NCBI GenBank assembly: GCA_018069465.1
Contig: JAGPUW010000026.1
Span: 62,001-126,000, forward strand
Direction: 5' to 3'
DNA length: 64,000 nt
Origin: Gammaproteobacteria bacterium
GTDB lineage: Bacteria > Pseudomonadota > Gammaproteobacteria > Pseudomonadales > Porticoccaceae
Each line of letters starts with the position of its first letter. Positions within the stretch are counted from its first letter, which is position 1. This document shows positions 26,281-35,904 of this stretch, one piece after another. Made by a program: the position numbers and the translations under genes. The notes beneath the pieces were generated by a model, which was given only the letters and a program-made list of their open reading frames with translations, had not been told where the DNA came from and ran no database searches.

Positions 26281-28389
26281 ATGTTGGCCCTGTGGCTGGC
26301 CTGGTTTAGACTGTGCGCTGCAAAAATTCAGGCTATTGCTAACTTGTTGTTCTCAGCGCGCTTAAAATCTCACCCTCTATTGCTGTCATTGTGTTGTTGG
26401 CTATTGGCTAGCGATGCCTGTGGAGCGGCCGTTAGTGAGAGCGATTTGCTCGGCGATATCTCTCAGGTGAGCATTGCCAGTCGTTTTAACCAGAGTGTCA
26501 GTCGCGCGCCTGCCAGTGTCACCATCATCGACAGGGCTTTACTCGATGCCTCGGGTGCTCAAACCTGGGGGGATATTTTCCGTTTGGTGCCCGGCTTTCA
26601 GTCCTACGCCACCAATGGCAATCGCTATGGGGTGTCCTATCACGGCTTTGGCAAGCAGCTTCCCAATCGTTTAGAGGTGATGGTGGACGGACGCTCGGTG
26701 TACGAGCCGGTCTTTTCCTCGGTAATGTGGAGCACGCTGGGCGTTAATCTGGAAGATATTGAGCGCATTGAAATTGTTCGCGGCCCGAGCACCGCATCAC
26801 AGGGCTCAAACGCGATGTTGGGGGCGGTCAACATTATCACCCGCACGCCGGTTCAAGATAGCGGCACGGCGCTGACGTACACCTCCGGTGCTCGCTCCAC
26901 GCGCAATGCGACGCTGCGTCATAACGACCGCCTCGGTGACATGTACTACCGACTCAGTATTGGCTACCAGCACAATGATGGCTTCCCCGCCGTTACCGGT
27001 GAGGGCCCGCTGGAGGATGGCCGGGAGCTGTATCAATTGGCGTTTCGCTCTACCTTGACGCCATCCCTGTTCGATAGTATCGATATTAGCCTGGGTCTTG
27101 TGCGCAATCGTGAGGGCCTGGGGGATGGCGATCATCCCGATGAATATCTGTCGACAGACTATGACTCTAACTATCAATCCTTGACCTGGGTGCATGCTCT
27201 GGATAGTGGCGATGAAGTGCAGGCTCGGTTTTACCACAACAGCTTGCGGCTCGATAACAGGACGGATTTAGGCTTGATCTCGACGGCCTTTGGCATACCC
27301 CCGGCGGCGGTACCAGGTTTTTTGGGCATTCCCGATCAGGTCTTTTCAATGGGCCTCGACAGTCTCGCCTCCGAGCGACTTGATCTCGAGCTGGAGCGAC
27401 GCTTTTCCGATTGGCACGGTTTGCAAACGGTATTGGGCCTGGGTGCGCGTTCAGAGTATGTTAGTAATGCGTTTTTATTCGCCGATGACGAAAAAATTCG
27501 TGAAGAGTCTTTCCGCTTTTACAGCCATAATCAATGGGCGGTCGGTCGCGACTGGGTGTTCAACTTCGGGGTGATGGTAGAGGATACCCATGTCGGCACC
27601 CTGGTTTCACCGCGTGTGGGTCTCAATTATGAATTTATCCCCAATCATACCCTGCGCCTAGTCGCTGGTCGCAGCGAGCGCTCCCCCTCACTCAGTGAAG
27701 CGAATGCCGATCAGGCCTCTAAGGTCGGAGGCCTGGCCTACAATGCGGTGATACGAGCGGGGGAGGATCTGGGTGAAGAGCGAGTCGATCATTTCGAGCT
27801 GGGCTATGTGGGTCGCTTCCCCGCTGCGAATATAGAGCTGGATCTGAGCTTTTTCAGAGAGCAGGCACGCGATGCTGTCGATGCCTACAGTGAAGATGTG
27901 GTGCTGCCCATTCCTTTCTTCGATGACAGTGTCTTGGTTAGTGCGAATACGGGGGAGTGGGAGACGACGGGTGCCGAGTTACAGTTTAGCTATAAGCCGA
28001 TACCGGGCAGCCTGCTGCGCTTGCACTATGCCTATCTTGATTTGGAGAGTGACTACGTTAAAAGTTTTGAGCCGACGCTGCGCTACAGTGATTTCAATAC
28101 CTCGAGGCCTCGCCACAGCGGTGGCTTATTGCTCGCCTATCAACTGACGCCGAGGCTCGATGGCAGTGTCACAACGTATTATCAAAGCAAAGTTGAGTGG
28201 CGAGGTGGCAACCCCATTGACGAGTTTTCTCGGGTTGATGCGCAGTTAAGTTATCAATTTATGGCGGGGGGTTCCCCTGCTAAAATTCAGCTGATTGCTC
28301 AGAACCTGGGGAGCAACTATTCTGAATACAGTCGCAATAATGTTTTTGAAACCCGCTTTTATATCAAAGTGGAGGTCAGCTTGCCCTAG
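26281..28389 (+). CDS. TonB-dependent outer-membrane receptor
   Basis: 702 residues. A hydrophobic N-terminus (long for a signal peptide, so the true start may be a TTG near 26344-26347; AAAGG lies too close to the ATG at 26281) precedes the plug domain, with SVSRAPASVTIIDRALLDAS, the conserved VRGPSTASQGSNAMLGAVN and NIITRTP. A 22-strand-type barrel follows to a C-terminal aromatic strand (ETRFYIKVEVSLP). TonB receptors import siderophores, vitamin B12, sugars or other scarce ligands. It is followed by a lone periplasmic binding protein and a hybrid histidine kinase on the same strand, so the ligand may also be a signal. Ligand unknown. Confidence 0.9.
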   Translation: MLALWLAWFRLCAAKIQAIANLLFSARLKSHPLLLSLCCWLLASDACGAAVSESDLLGDISQVSIASRFNQSVSRAPASVTIIDRALLDASGAQTWGDIFRLVPGFQSYATNGNRYGVSYHGFGKQLPNRLEVMVDGRSVYEPVFSSVMWSTLGVNLEDIERIEIVRGPSTASQGSNAMLGAVNIITRTPVQDSGTALTYTSGARSTRNATLRHNDRLGDMYYRLSIGYQHNDGFPAVTGEGPLEDGRELYQLAFRSTLTPSLFDSIDISLGLVRNREGLGDGDHPDEYLSTDYDSNYQSLTWVHALDSGDEVQARFYHNSLRLDNRTDLGLISTAFGIPPAAVPGFLGIPDQVFSMGLDSLASERLDLELERRFSDWHGLQTVLGLGARSEYVSNAFLFADDEKIREESFRFYSHNQWAVGRDWVFNFGVMVEDTHVGTLVSPRVGLNYEFIPNHTLRLVAGRSERSPSLSEANADQASKVGGLAYNAVIRAGEDLGEERVDHFELGYVGRFPAANIELDLSFFREQARDAVDAYSEDVVLPIPFFDDSVLVSANTGEWETTGAELQFSYKPIPGSLLRLHYAYLDLESDYVKSFEPTLRYSDFNTSRPRHSGGLLLAYQLTPRLDGSVTTYYQSKVEWRGGNPIDEFSRVDAQLSYQFMAGGSPAKIQLIAQNLGSNYSEYSRNNVFETRFYIKVEVSLP

Positions 28390-28513
28390 TTAGGGGCACT
28401 TGAGGCTGTGTTGAAAATGGATGTTATAGATAGAGATGGATTTTACGGGGCAGGTGTCGGCAACTGTCGATGGTGTACCTATGGTTGCGTGATGTGGGTT
28501 ATCGATTAAAAGC

Positions 28514-29476
28514 ATGAAACACGGAAGTTGGCAAAAACGTATCGGCAGCTATCTACGGCGACTACTCGTCGGTTTTGTGCTGTCTGCAGCGGCGCTGTTT
28601 GTGAATGCCGGTGGGGCGTCCATTACGGTATTGTTATCGGGTCCCCAGCCCTATTATCAAGAGGTGTTGGCCGTCTTTGAGCAGGTGCTGTCAAGTCAGT
28701 CAAATGCTCCGCTGGTGCACACTTATGGTCTCGATCAGGCTGTATCCGTCGAACCCGGTAGTACGGTGGTTGCCGTTGGTTCCCGAGCCAGCGAGTTTGC
28801 TCTGAAACACTTTGCCAATGCCGATATTCTCAGTTTGTTAATGCCAGCGGTGGCGTGGGATGAGCTTTGCGCGAGCCTGCCGGGATCGGGCCGGCGGGCG
28901 GCAGTGCTGATTGATCAGCCTTTGGAGCGCCCCCTGGCACTGGGCCAATTACTGGTGCCGAGTGCGAAGCGGGTTGGCGCGGTGTTTGGCCCGGTCTCTG
29001 TGGCCAGTAAGCCGCAGCTGATTAGTGCTGCCGAGCGCCGGGGCATAGAGTTGATCTATGCCGATCTGGCGAGCGATGATAATCCCATCGTGGTGCTGAG
29101 TCCTCTGGTACAAAAAACAGACCTGTTTATCGCCGTGGCAGATCGTGCTGTCTTCAATAAGAGTGTGGCGAAATGGTTGCTCTATTTGAGCTTTCGGCAA
29201 AAAGTCTCAGTGATTGGTTTTTCCCAATCCTATGCCAAAGCCGGTGCCCTGGCCGCAGTATTTTCCAGCCCGGAAAACATAGGCCGCCACGGGGCTGAGT
29301 TAATAGGGACTCTTCTGGCAGCAGAGGGAGAGGGGGCTGCAGCGCGTTGGCGCAGTTACTATCCCGAGTATTACACCCTGGAAATTAACCGCGAAGTGGC
29401 TAGAGCCCTGAATATCACCGTGCCCGAGTTGCAAACCCTGTATCGGGATTACCAGTCTGTACTTGAGTCCTATCAG
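28514..29476 (+). CDS. ABC-type periplasmic substrate-binding protein (ABC_sub_bind-like), orphan
   Basis: The frame encodes 321 residues, with the stop codon at 29477-29479. A signal peptide (about 1-33, ending VNAGGA) is followed by a two-lobe binding fold that resembles the ABC_sub_bind family: ITVLLSGPQPYYQEVLAVFEQ, GSTVVAVGSRASEFAL, RVGAVFGPVS and VIGFSQSYAKAGALAAVFSSP followed by GRHGAELI. No permease or ATPase gene accompanies it. Its TAG stop shares one base with the GTG start of the hybrid kinase (TAGTG), the closest coupling possible, so I infer it presents a ligand to the kinase's periplasmic domain rather than to a transporter. Family assignment is moderate. Confidence 0.8.
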
Positions 29477-29478
29477 TA

Positions 29479-32160
29479 GTGAGGCGCTTGTGGCGGTTTT
29501 TCACCCAGACCCTCCACGGGCGTTTGCTGCTGCTGACATCGGGGCCTTTAATTTTGCTGGCGGTTTTGTTGACGGCCAGCACCCTTTCTGACGAGCGCTT
29601 CGATGTGCAGCGCGAGTATCAAGATGCCGGTATTGCCGTGGCCAGTTATTTGGCCACGACCTCAGACTTCGCCCTTTATTCGGGTAATGAACAGTTGCTT
29701 AATACCCTGGCGACGTCCATGTCCGAGCTGGTGCAAATCGACGCCGTCATTTTCTTAAATATCAAGCGCGAGGTTCTGGTTTCATCCTTTGCCGGGCAGG
29801 CCCCCTGGTCTGTACTGCTGCCGGCGAGCATTGGCTCGCAACCCCTGTCGGCAGGGGGGCGGCTTTATATTGAAAGGCCCGTTGTTATCTCAGGTGTTGA
29901 AATTGAAGACTACGTGGATTTGCCATCGCCGCAGGGTGAATCTGCGGCCGTCACCGGCTGGGTCATCGTTGTTGTTGACATGTCGGCGGTGGAGGCCGAG
30001 CGCCAGGCTGTTTTACTTCGCAATGGTGGTACAGCCGTTGGTTTGTTAGCGCTGGTTTCGGTTTTATCTTACATCCTGGGTAGCGGCATGTTGGCGCCGA
30101 TTACCTCATTGAAGGCCACTGTTGAGGCGATTGAGGGCGGCGACCTGGAGGCGCAGGTGGAGGCAATGGGCGTTGATGAGCTGGCGGCTCTGGGTCGAGG
30201 CGTCAACTACATGGCCAGATCCATTGCCGGTAGCCAGCGGAGTTTGGAGCAGCGCGTTAGTAGCGCCACATCACGCCTGCGTATGTCACTGCAGGATTTG
30301 CAGGCGAAAAACCTGGAGCTGGAGGAGGAGCGGCAGAAAGCGGAGGAGGCGAATCGGGCGAAAAGTGATTTTCTGGCGCGCATGAGCCACGAGTTGCGCA
30401 CCCCTTTAAACGCCATACAGGGCTTTGTTCGCCTCTTGGAGCAATCTAGGCTGGATGCGTCAGAGCAGCAGTATTGTGCGATTATCGAACAGGCTGCCGA
30501 ACAGTTATTGCTGCTGATTAACGATATTCTCGAGCACGCGCGCTTACAGTCTGACGCTATGGGGTTTGATATTCAGCCCCTCGAAATTGTTGCCTGCATT
30601 GAAAACCCGGTGCGCTTACTGGGGCCGTCCGCCTACGAGAAAAATGTTGAGGTGATTATCGATGTCGACCCGGAGTTGCCTGTTTTTCTCCTCGGTGACT
30701 CACTACGGCTGCGCCAGGTGGTATCAAATCTGCTGGCCAATGCCATTAAGTTTACCGAGCGCGGCCATATTCTGGTGCGGTTGAGTAATGGCGGGGTGGT
30801 CGATGACCGGGTCACTCTGGTGCTGGAGGTGGAGGATACGGGCATCGGTATGTCGACAGCTCAGCAAGAGAAAATATTTGAAGCCTTTACCCAGGCCGAT
30901 ACCAGCATTACTCGTCGCTTTGGCGGTACCGGGCTGGGCTTGTCCATCGTGCAAACACTGGTTGCCTTGATGGACGGTGAAATCACCCTGCACAGTGAGG
31001 AGTCTGTTGGTACGACGGTGCGAGTGAGCTTGCCCCTGGCGTTGCAAGAGGGCCATCCACAGCTCAACCCGCTAGACACAACAATAGCGGTGTTTGACCC
31101 CCTGCCAGTGTCGTGTCAGGCCCTGGGGCGCGCGGTACAGCGGATGACGAATGACCTGCGTCTCTACAGCGATTTTGAGGTGCTGATAAAAGATCTGGTG
31201 ATGCGGGATATTGAGGCCATTGTGATTAGCTTGCCGATCGCTGGATTTGAGTATTCGCTGGCCGATATGCTGGTGCGCTTGCGGGAGTTTACCCCTGTGC
31301 CGATCTTTGTCTTTTTGCCGCTGAAGGGCTTGCGGGGCAAGGCGAGGTTTAATATTGGCGGTGTCGAAGGCTTGGATATTACCTACCTTACCAAGCCCTG
31401 GGCGACGACGGAATTTTATACAACCTACAACACCTTGAAGCATGGCTCCCCGATTGGCTCGGGCCGTTTAGCCCCTTTGCAGGACGTCAAAGTGCTGGTC
31501 GCGGAAGATAATGATTTTAGTCGCTTGTTGCTCTCGACCCTGCTTGAAAAGGCCGGGTGTGAGATGCAGTCCGTTGAAAACGGGCGCGAGGCTCTGGCGC
31601 GCTGTGAGCAGGAAAGGTTTGATTTGCTGGTGTTCGATGTGCATATGCCGGAGCTCAATGGCATTGATGCCCTTGTGGCGATCAGAGCCTCGGGGGGGCA
31701 GAACACAGCCACCCCCGCTGTGGTGCTGACGGCAGATGTATTGCAGCACGAAGACCGCCTGGCGAGTTTACCGGGGCGCAATAAAATGATGCACAAGCCC
31801 TTCGACAATACGCGCCTTATCGACTTGATGCTGGCCTTGCTGGATAGACAGCCAAGTCAGGCTCCCCTGCCAGCGGTAGCGACACGGCACATACCGCTGG
31901 GGCAATTTTTTCAGGAAGTTGACAAGCTGCTAGCCAGTGCCGTGCTCGCTTATCAGGAACGCGATATTGAGGCCCTGCGCGAGACTATTCACCAGTTGCT
32001 CGGCATCGCCGGTGTTTTCAAACAGGGTGAGCTGGAAAAGCAGGTACAGGCGCTGCACACCCTGGTCAAAGAGGAAGATGCCTGGGTGGGCGATGCCTTG
32101 CAGGCTGTGGAGGAGGAGCTTGCCCGCCTCAAAGCAGAGGCGGGAGAGGAGAGCGCTTAG
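29479..32160 (+). CDS. Hybrid sensor histidine kinase (BarA/GacS-like, with Hpt domain)
   Basis: 893 residues from the GTG at 29479. Domains in order: TM1 (about 13-35), periplasmic sensor (36-180), TM2 (183-205), HAMP, coiled coil (255-293), HisKA with His304 (SHELRTPLN), HATPase_c with N421, DTGIGM (453-458) and GGTGLGL (from 482), a degenerate receiver-like segment (about 535-660), a true receiver with Asp677, phospho-acceptor Asp720 (FDVHMPELNG) and Lys773, and a C-terminal Hpt domain with His838 (TIHQLLG). This is the full His-Asp-His phosphorelay of tripartite kinases. No response regulator gene adjoins. Its stop overlaps the convergent serA stop within TTAG (32157-32160). Confidence 0.93.
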   Translation: MRRLWRFFTQTLHGRLLLLTSGPLILLAVLLTASTLSDERFDVQREYQDAGIAVASYLATTSDFALYSGNEQLLNTLATSMSELVQIDAVIFLNIKREVLVSSFAGQAPWSVLLPASIGSQPLSAGGRLYIERPVVISGVEIEDYVDLPSPQGESAAVTGWVIVVVDMSAVEAERQAVLLRNGGTAVGLLALVSVLSYILGSGMLAPITSLKATVEAIEGGDLEAQVEAMGVDELAALGRGVNYMARSIAGSQRSLEQRVSSATSRLRMSLQDLQAKNLELEEERQKAEEANRAKSDFLARMSHELRTPLNAIQGFVRLLEQSRLDASEQQYCAIIEQAAEQLLLLINDILEHARLQSDAMGFDIQPLEIVACIENPVRLLGPSAYEKNVEVIIDVDPELPVFLLGDSLRLRQVVSNLLANAIKFTERGHILVRLSNGGVVDDRVTLVLEVEDTGIGMSTAQQEKIFEAFTQADTSITRRFGGTGLGLSIVQTLVALMDGEITLHSEESVGTTVRVSLPLALQEGHPQLNPLDTTIAVFDPLPVSCQALGRAVQRMTNDLRLYSDFEVLIKDLVMRDIEAIVISLPIAGFEYSLADMLVRLREFTPVPIFVFLPLKGLRGKARFNIGGVEGLDITYLTKPWATTEFYTTYNTLKHGSPIGSGRLAPLQDVKVLVAEDNDFSRLLLSTLLEKAGCEMQSVENGREALARCEQERFDLLVFDVHMPELNGIDALVAIRASGGQNTATPAVVLTADVLQHEDRLASLPGRNKMMHKPFDNTRLIDLMLALLDRQPSQAPLPAVATRHIPLGQFFQEVDKLLASAVLAYQERDIEALRETIHQLLGIAGVFKQGELEKQVQALHTLVKEEDAWVGDALQAVEEELARLKAEAGEESA

Positions 32161-33329
32161 CTCAGTACCCGTAGCCGGATAACACCGTCAACCGCTGCAA
32201 TGGCGGCGACAATATCATCGCCAGGCAGTTGCTCAACATCAATAATGTTGTAGGCGACATCGTTGCGACTCTTGTTCACCAGATCGATCACGTTGTTATC
32301 GCTATCGGCCAGAATGCCGAGCACATTGCCGAGTACTTTCGGCACATTGTCATTGCTGAAGGTGATGCGATAGCCGGTGTTTCTAGCCATGGCGATGGGC
32401 GGAAAATTGACCGAATTCTTGATGTTGCCATTTTGCAGAAATTCCATCAGCTGGTCGGCAGCCATAATGGCGCAGTTTTCTTCCGCCTCCCGAGTGCTGG
32501 CGCCAATATGAGGAGTGAGGATGACGTCGCTTCGCCCCAATAGGGAGGGGGTGGGGAAGTCGGCGATATAGCCGCCCAGTTGTTTGTTATCCAGTGCGGC
32601 GACTAGTGCGGCGGTATCGACAATTTCCTCGCGGGCAAAGTTGAGGAGCTTGGCGTCTGGCTTAAAGCAGCGCAGGGTTTCGGCGTTGATCATGTGGCGC
32701 GTGGCCTCAATGGCGGGCACATGCAGAGTGACGAAATCAGCACGGGCCAGCAGGCTTTGCAGATTGTCCATTTTGCCAATGCTGCTCGACAGCTGCCAGG
32801 CGGCTGCAACCGAAATGGCCGGATCGTAACCAAGCACATCCATGCCCAGCTCCAGCGCCATATTGGCGACATTGGCGCCGATGGCTCCAAGGCCGACGAC
32901 GCCGAGGGTTTTACCCTGTAGCTCACTGCCGGCAAAGCGCTTTTTCTCTTTTTCGAGCAGCTTCGACATTTCGCCAGCATCGCTCATTTCAGTGAGGGAC
33001 TGGGCGTAATTAATGCCGCCAATAATATCCCTGGAGCCGAGTAACAGGCTCGCCGCAACCAGTTCTTTTACCGCGTTGGCATTGGCGCCGGGGGTGTTAA
33101 ACACCACCACGCCCTTGGCTGAGTAGTCGGCCACCGGAATATTATTGACCCCGGCACCGGCGCGGGCTATCGCCACCAGGCTGGGCGGTATTTCCTCGCC
33201 GTGCAGCTTGTGGCTGCGCAGCATAAAGGCGTCGGGCTGGGTGAATTCACTGGCGATTTCGTAGTGCTCGCGGGGGAAACGGTCGAGACCCTTGCTGGAA
33301 ATTTGGTTGTAGGTGCGTACTTTGTACAT
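32157..33329 (-). CDS. serA: D-3-phosphoglycerate dehydrogenase with ACT domain
   Basis: 390 residues. It oxidises 3-phosphoglycerate with NAD+, the first step of serine synthesis. Substrate region: RAGAGVNNIPV and GVVVFNTPGANANAVKEL. Cofactor site: LGVVGLGAIGANVANMA (about 139-155). Catalytic His in ILTPHIGAST. A short C-terminal ACT domain (about 325-390, KVLGNVLGILADSDNNVIDL) suggests serine feedback control. It lacks the intervening domain of the long form. It lies 73 bases after serC, so the two form a serine operon. Its stop overlaps that of the convergent kinase gene. Confidence 0.94.
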   Translation of the reverse strand: MYKVRTYNQISSKGLDRFPREHYEIASEFTQPDAFMLRSHKLHGEEIPPSLVAIARAGAGVNNIPVADYSAKGVVVFNTPGANANAVKELVAASLLLGSRDIIGGINYAQSLTEMSDAGEMSKLLEKEKKRFAGSELQGKTLGVVGLGAIGANVANMALELGMDVLGYDPAISVAAAWQLSSSIGKMDNLQSLLARADFVTLHVPAIEATRHMINAETLRCFKPDAKLLNFAREEIVDTAALVAALDNKQLGGYIADFPTPSLLGRSDVILTPHIGASTREAEENCAIMAADQLMEFLQNGNIKNSVNFPPIAMARNTGYRITFSNDNVPKVLGNVLGILADSDNNVIDLVNKSRNDVAYNIIDVEQLPGDDIVAAIAAVDGVIRLRVLS

Positions 33330-33402
33330 GCTGTATTCCCTCTATGTTACGTTTATGTTGGCGGGCCTTGAACTTGTTAAAAGGGCGCCGCCAAGAAATA
33401 AA

Positions 33403-34536
33403 TTAAGCCTTGCTGATCTGTTCATAACCCCATGCTAGCCACGGCATTAAGGCCTGCAAATCGCTTTGTTCAATGGTTGCCCCGCACCAAATGCGCAGAC
33501 CCGCAGGCGCATCGCGATAGGCGCCGATATCAAAGGCGACCCCCTCGTTATCGAGTAGCTTGGCCAGGGCCTTCACCTGCTCGGCTTCTAGTTTGAGAGT
33601 CAGGCAGACGCTGGTATTGGAGCGGGTGGCTGGATCCTGAGCGAGGAAATCGATCCAGTCATTGGCGGCGACGAAATCTTCAATCACCCCGAGGTTGGCC
33701 TGGGAGCGAGCAATGCTGGCTTCGACGCCGCCAATCGAACGCACCCAGTCGAGTGCGTCGAGATAATCGGCGACACAGAGCATCGACGGCGTATTGATGG
33801 TCTCGCCCCTAAAAATGCCCTCGTTCAATTTACCCTTTTTAGTCATGCGGAAAATTTTCGGCAGCGGCCAGGGCGGCGTGTAAGTTTCCAGCCGCTCAAC
33901 GGCACGGGGGCTGAGTATCAACATACCGTGGGCACCTTCACCGCCGAGGACTTTCTGCCAGCTAAAGGTCACCACGTCGAGTTTGTGCCAGGGCATCTCC
34001 ATGGCAAACACCGCCGAGGTGGCATCGCAAATGGTCAGTCCGCTGCGTTCATCGCTAATCCACTCGCCATCGACTACCTTCACCCCTGATGTGGTGCCAT
34101 TCCAGGTGAACACCGTGTCATGCTCGGGATTGGCTAACGACAAATCGGGCAGCAGGCCGTAGTCGGCGCGGTGGGCTGTTACATTGTCGAGCTTGAGCTG
34201 ATTGACGATGTCGCCGACCCAGCCCTCGCCGAAGGATTCCCAGGCGAAAATATCGACCGGCTTGGCGCCCAGTAATGACCACAGCGCCATCTCGACGGCG
34301 CCAGTATCGGAGGCGGGCACGACCCCGACCCGATAGCCTTTCGGCAGATTCAGTAATTCAGCGGTGTCGGCACAGGCCTTGCTCAGCGCCTGCTTACCAA
34401 CAGATGATCGGTGCGAGCGCCCCAGCGTCGCTATGTCGAGTGTGCTAACGCTATAACCGGGCCGCTTACTACAGGGCCCGGAAGAAAAGTTTGGATTGGC
34501 CGGTTTTACGGTGGGCTTTGTGGTTGAGGTCGTCAT
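33403..34536 (-). CDS. serC: Phosphoserine aminotransferase
   Basis: 377 residues. It transaminates 3-phosphohydroxypyruvate with glutamate. PLP Lys195 lies in [14 protein letters not shown]. Other blocks are [14 protein letters not shown] at the N-terminus, [29 protein letters not shown] and [10 protein letters not shown]. The long form with the TLGRSHRS segment resembles the SerC type of alphaproteobacteria and Methanosarcina rather than the E. coli type, a possible sign of old transfer or lineage-specific replacement. No serB is in view. Upstream 34537-34807 holds the divergent promoter region shared with the ASCH gene. Confidence 0.93.
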   Translation of the reverse strand: MTTSTTKPTVKPANPNFSSGPCSKRPGYSVSTLDIATLGRSHRSSVGKQALSKACADTAELLNLPKGYRVGVVPASDTGAVEMALWSLLGAKPVDIFAWESFGEGWVGDIVNQLKLDNVTAHRADYGLLPDLSLANPEHDTVFTWNGTTSGVKVVDGEWISDERSGLTICDATSAVFAMEMPWHKLDVVTFSWQKVLGGEGAHGMLILSPRAVERLETYTPPWPLPKIFRMTKKGKLNEGIFRGETINTPSMLCVADYLDALDWVRSIGGVEASIARSQANLGVIEDFVAANDWIDFLAQDPATRSNTSVCLTLKLEAEQVKALAKLLDNEGVAFDIGAYRDAPAGLRIWCGATIEQSDLQALMPWLAWGYEQISKA

Positions 34537-34625
34537 GGCGATTCCTTAAGTGAGTCCTGACTAAAACCTTCTTCGCGGGCCGCCCCTGTTTGTGAGAGCC
34601 ACTTGCGAAAAGGCGGCAATTTTAC

Positions 34626-34763
34626 TGGCCAACAGCCTTGTTGCATAGGGGCGCGTATAATGTGGCCAGTTTTAAGCGAATGGCCAGTGAAACGGCATTC
34701 AAAATGCGTAAAAAATCAGTAGAGGCCTTTGCACGAGAGAAGATTTTGATTTTCAAAGGTCTC
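34626..34763 (+). promoter_or_regulatory. Promoter and structured leader of the ASCH gene, with three TGGCCA sites
   Basis: A perfect -10 hexamer TATAAT lies at 34656-34661 with no good -35. Three TGGCCA sites surround it (34626-34631, 34662-34667, 34681-34686), two of them extended to TGGCCAGT. Further down, GAGGCCTTTG (34722-34731) can pair with CAAAGGTCTC (34754-34763) to form a 10-bp stem with one G-U pair in the 5' leader. Repeated palindromes next to a -10 suggest an operator; the regulator is unknown. Confidence 0.4.
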
Positions 34764-34807
34764 CAGTAGTCATTAACCGATCGACAATAGGAGAAAGAAA
34801 GCCAACC

Positions 34808-35134
34808 ATGAGTGATTACCCAGAGAAAACCTGTGACATCGACCGCCTCGTGCGCCACCCAAAATCAGTTGCCGCCACCCGCAGTGGTCAAAAAACCCAA
34901 CAGCGCCGCGATGGTGTGTACGCCTATCCCGGTGAAACCTTTGAGCTGGAAGGCGATACGTTTGAAGTGACCTCCCTAGAGCGCCAGTGTTTGGGCGATA
35001 TGACCGATGCCGATGCCCGGGCCGAAGGCTACCCCGCTCTAGAAGTCTATAAGCAAGTCATCCTCAGCATGCACGATGGCATGACCTGGAACGAAGATGA
35101 CCTGGTCTGGGTGCACCAGTTCGCCAAACAATAA
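34808..35134 (+). CDS. ASCH-domain protein
   Basis: 108 residues. The segment FEVTSLERQCLGDMTDADARAEGYPALEVYKQ carries the pattern of ASCH (PUA-like) domains, where an L-x-D-x-T-x-x-D-A-x-x-E-G-(Y/F) run is typical; WNEDDLVWVHQF closes the barrel. ASCH proteins bind RNA or modified nucleosides, and some E. coli-type members are amidohydrolases of acetylated cytidine. This one has an N-terminal extension (MSDYPEKTCDIDRLVRHPKS) rich in charged residues. AGGAGAAAG precedes the ATG at 34808. It stands alone between serC and the pilin operon. Function unknown beyond the fold. Confidence 0.75.
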   Translation: MSDYPEKTCDIDRLVRHPKSVAATRSGQKTQQRRDGVYAYPGETFELEGDTFEVTSLERQCLGDMTDADARAEGYPALEVYKQVILSMHDGMTWNEDDLVWVHQFAKQ

Positions 35135-35185
35135 AATGTGACCCACTTCTTATTTTCCCCCGCTTGAAAGATAAGAGGCTTTTCA

Positions 35186-35222
35186 CGCTGATAGGTGGGT
35201 CAATCGTGCCTGCCCATCAGCG
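35186..35222 (+). other. Stem-loop between the ASCH gene and the pilin operon
   Basis: CGCTGAT (35186-35192) pairs with ATCAGCG (35216-35222); alternatively an inner TGGG/CCCA extends a CGCTGA/TCAGCG stem with a 4-nt bulge. No T-run follows, so it could be a leader structure of the pilin mRNA or an operator. The rest of 35135-35349 shows no gene. Confidence 0.3.
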
Positions 35223-35349
35223 TTACACTCAGTCTCCCAATCATCCGTATTCACAGCAAATTGAATATGGGTGACTTGCGAACACTATCAATGTTTGCAG
35301 GTGGTGGAATTGTTACCGTGGCAATGGAATTAACCGGTAGATTGAGTAA

Positions 35350-35904
35350 ATGCAAAATAAACAAACTTTAAATCAGCAGGGCTTTACGCTAATCGAGGCG
35401 ATGATCGTCGTCGCGATTATTGCCATTGTACTGTCTCTTGCTGCCCCCTCCTTTAATGATTTCTTCGAAAAAAATCGGCTTAAGCGTGCTGCTGAAGAGG
35501 TGTATGGGCTCGTGACCAAGGCTCGGGCCGAAGGCGTTATCCGCGATGCAGACATGTCAATTGCTGTTGATACGGGTGAGTGGTGCGTTGGATATGCTGC
35601 CACAGCGGGCTGCGATTGTACCGTCGGGAAAGATGCGGCAGGCGCATGTTCAGTGCCTGTTGCGGGCACCAATGTGCTTCAAGTAGTCAATGGAGCAAAC
35701 TTTTCTGGAGTGACCATTGCGGAGACCTTTGCTGGTATTGGTGCGAGCTTTGATAATGTGAAAGGAACTGCTGGAACCGGCAGAGTAAGCCTTTCTGCTG
35801 GTGATTGGGATTTAGATGTTGTTGTGAGCGGTATGGGGAGGGTGATGATTTGTTCTCCCGCCGGTAGTACAACGACAATGGGGTATATCGCATGTCCACT
35901 GTAA
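35350..35904 (+). CDS. fimT: GspH/FimT-type minor pilin
   Basis: 184 residues. The prepilin site is QQG11|F12TLIE, with Glu16 at mature position +5, followed by a hydrophobic helix (MIVVAIIAIVLSLAAPSFNDF). The KNRLKRAAEEVYGLVTKARAEGVIRD stretch fits GspH/FimT. Five cysteines (WCVGYAATAGCDCTVGKD, ACSVP, late ICSPAG) suggest disulfides in the globular head. It is a minor pilin that primes type IV pilus assembly and, in some species, binds DNA for uptake. First gene of the operon; its end overlaps pilW by 13 bases. The operon looks AT-richer than its surroundings. Confidence 0.88.
   Translation: MQNKQTLNQQGFTLIEAMIVVAIIAIVLSLAAPSFNDFFEKNRLKRAAEEVYGLVTKARAEGVIRDADMSIAVDTGEWCVGYAATAGCDCTVGKDAAGACSVPVAGTNVLQVVNGANFSGVTIAETFAGIGASFDNVKGTAGTGRVSLSAGDWDLDVVVSGMGRVMICSPAGSTTTMGYIACPL

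Noticed and set aside
28514-29479. Substrate-binding subunit of an ABC importer encoded here
   Set aside because: No permease or ATPase gene lies on either side; treated as an orphan, probably a kinase partner.
34537-34807. Serine-responsive riboswitch upstream of serC
   Set aside because: The only stem found is on the opposite strand, in the ASCH leader; no known riboswitch core is recognisable.
34622-34858. 78-codon minus-strand open frame across the ASCH promoter
   Set aside because: Overlaps the ASCH start and leader, no motif, no ribosome-binding site.
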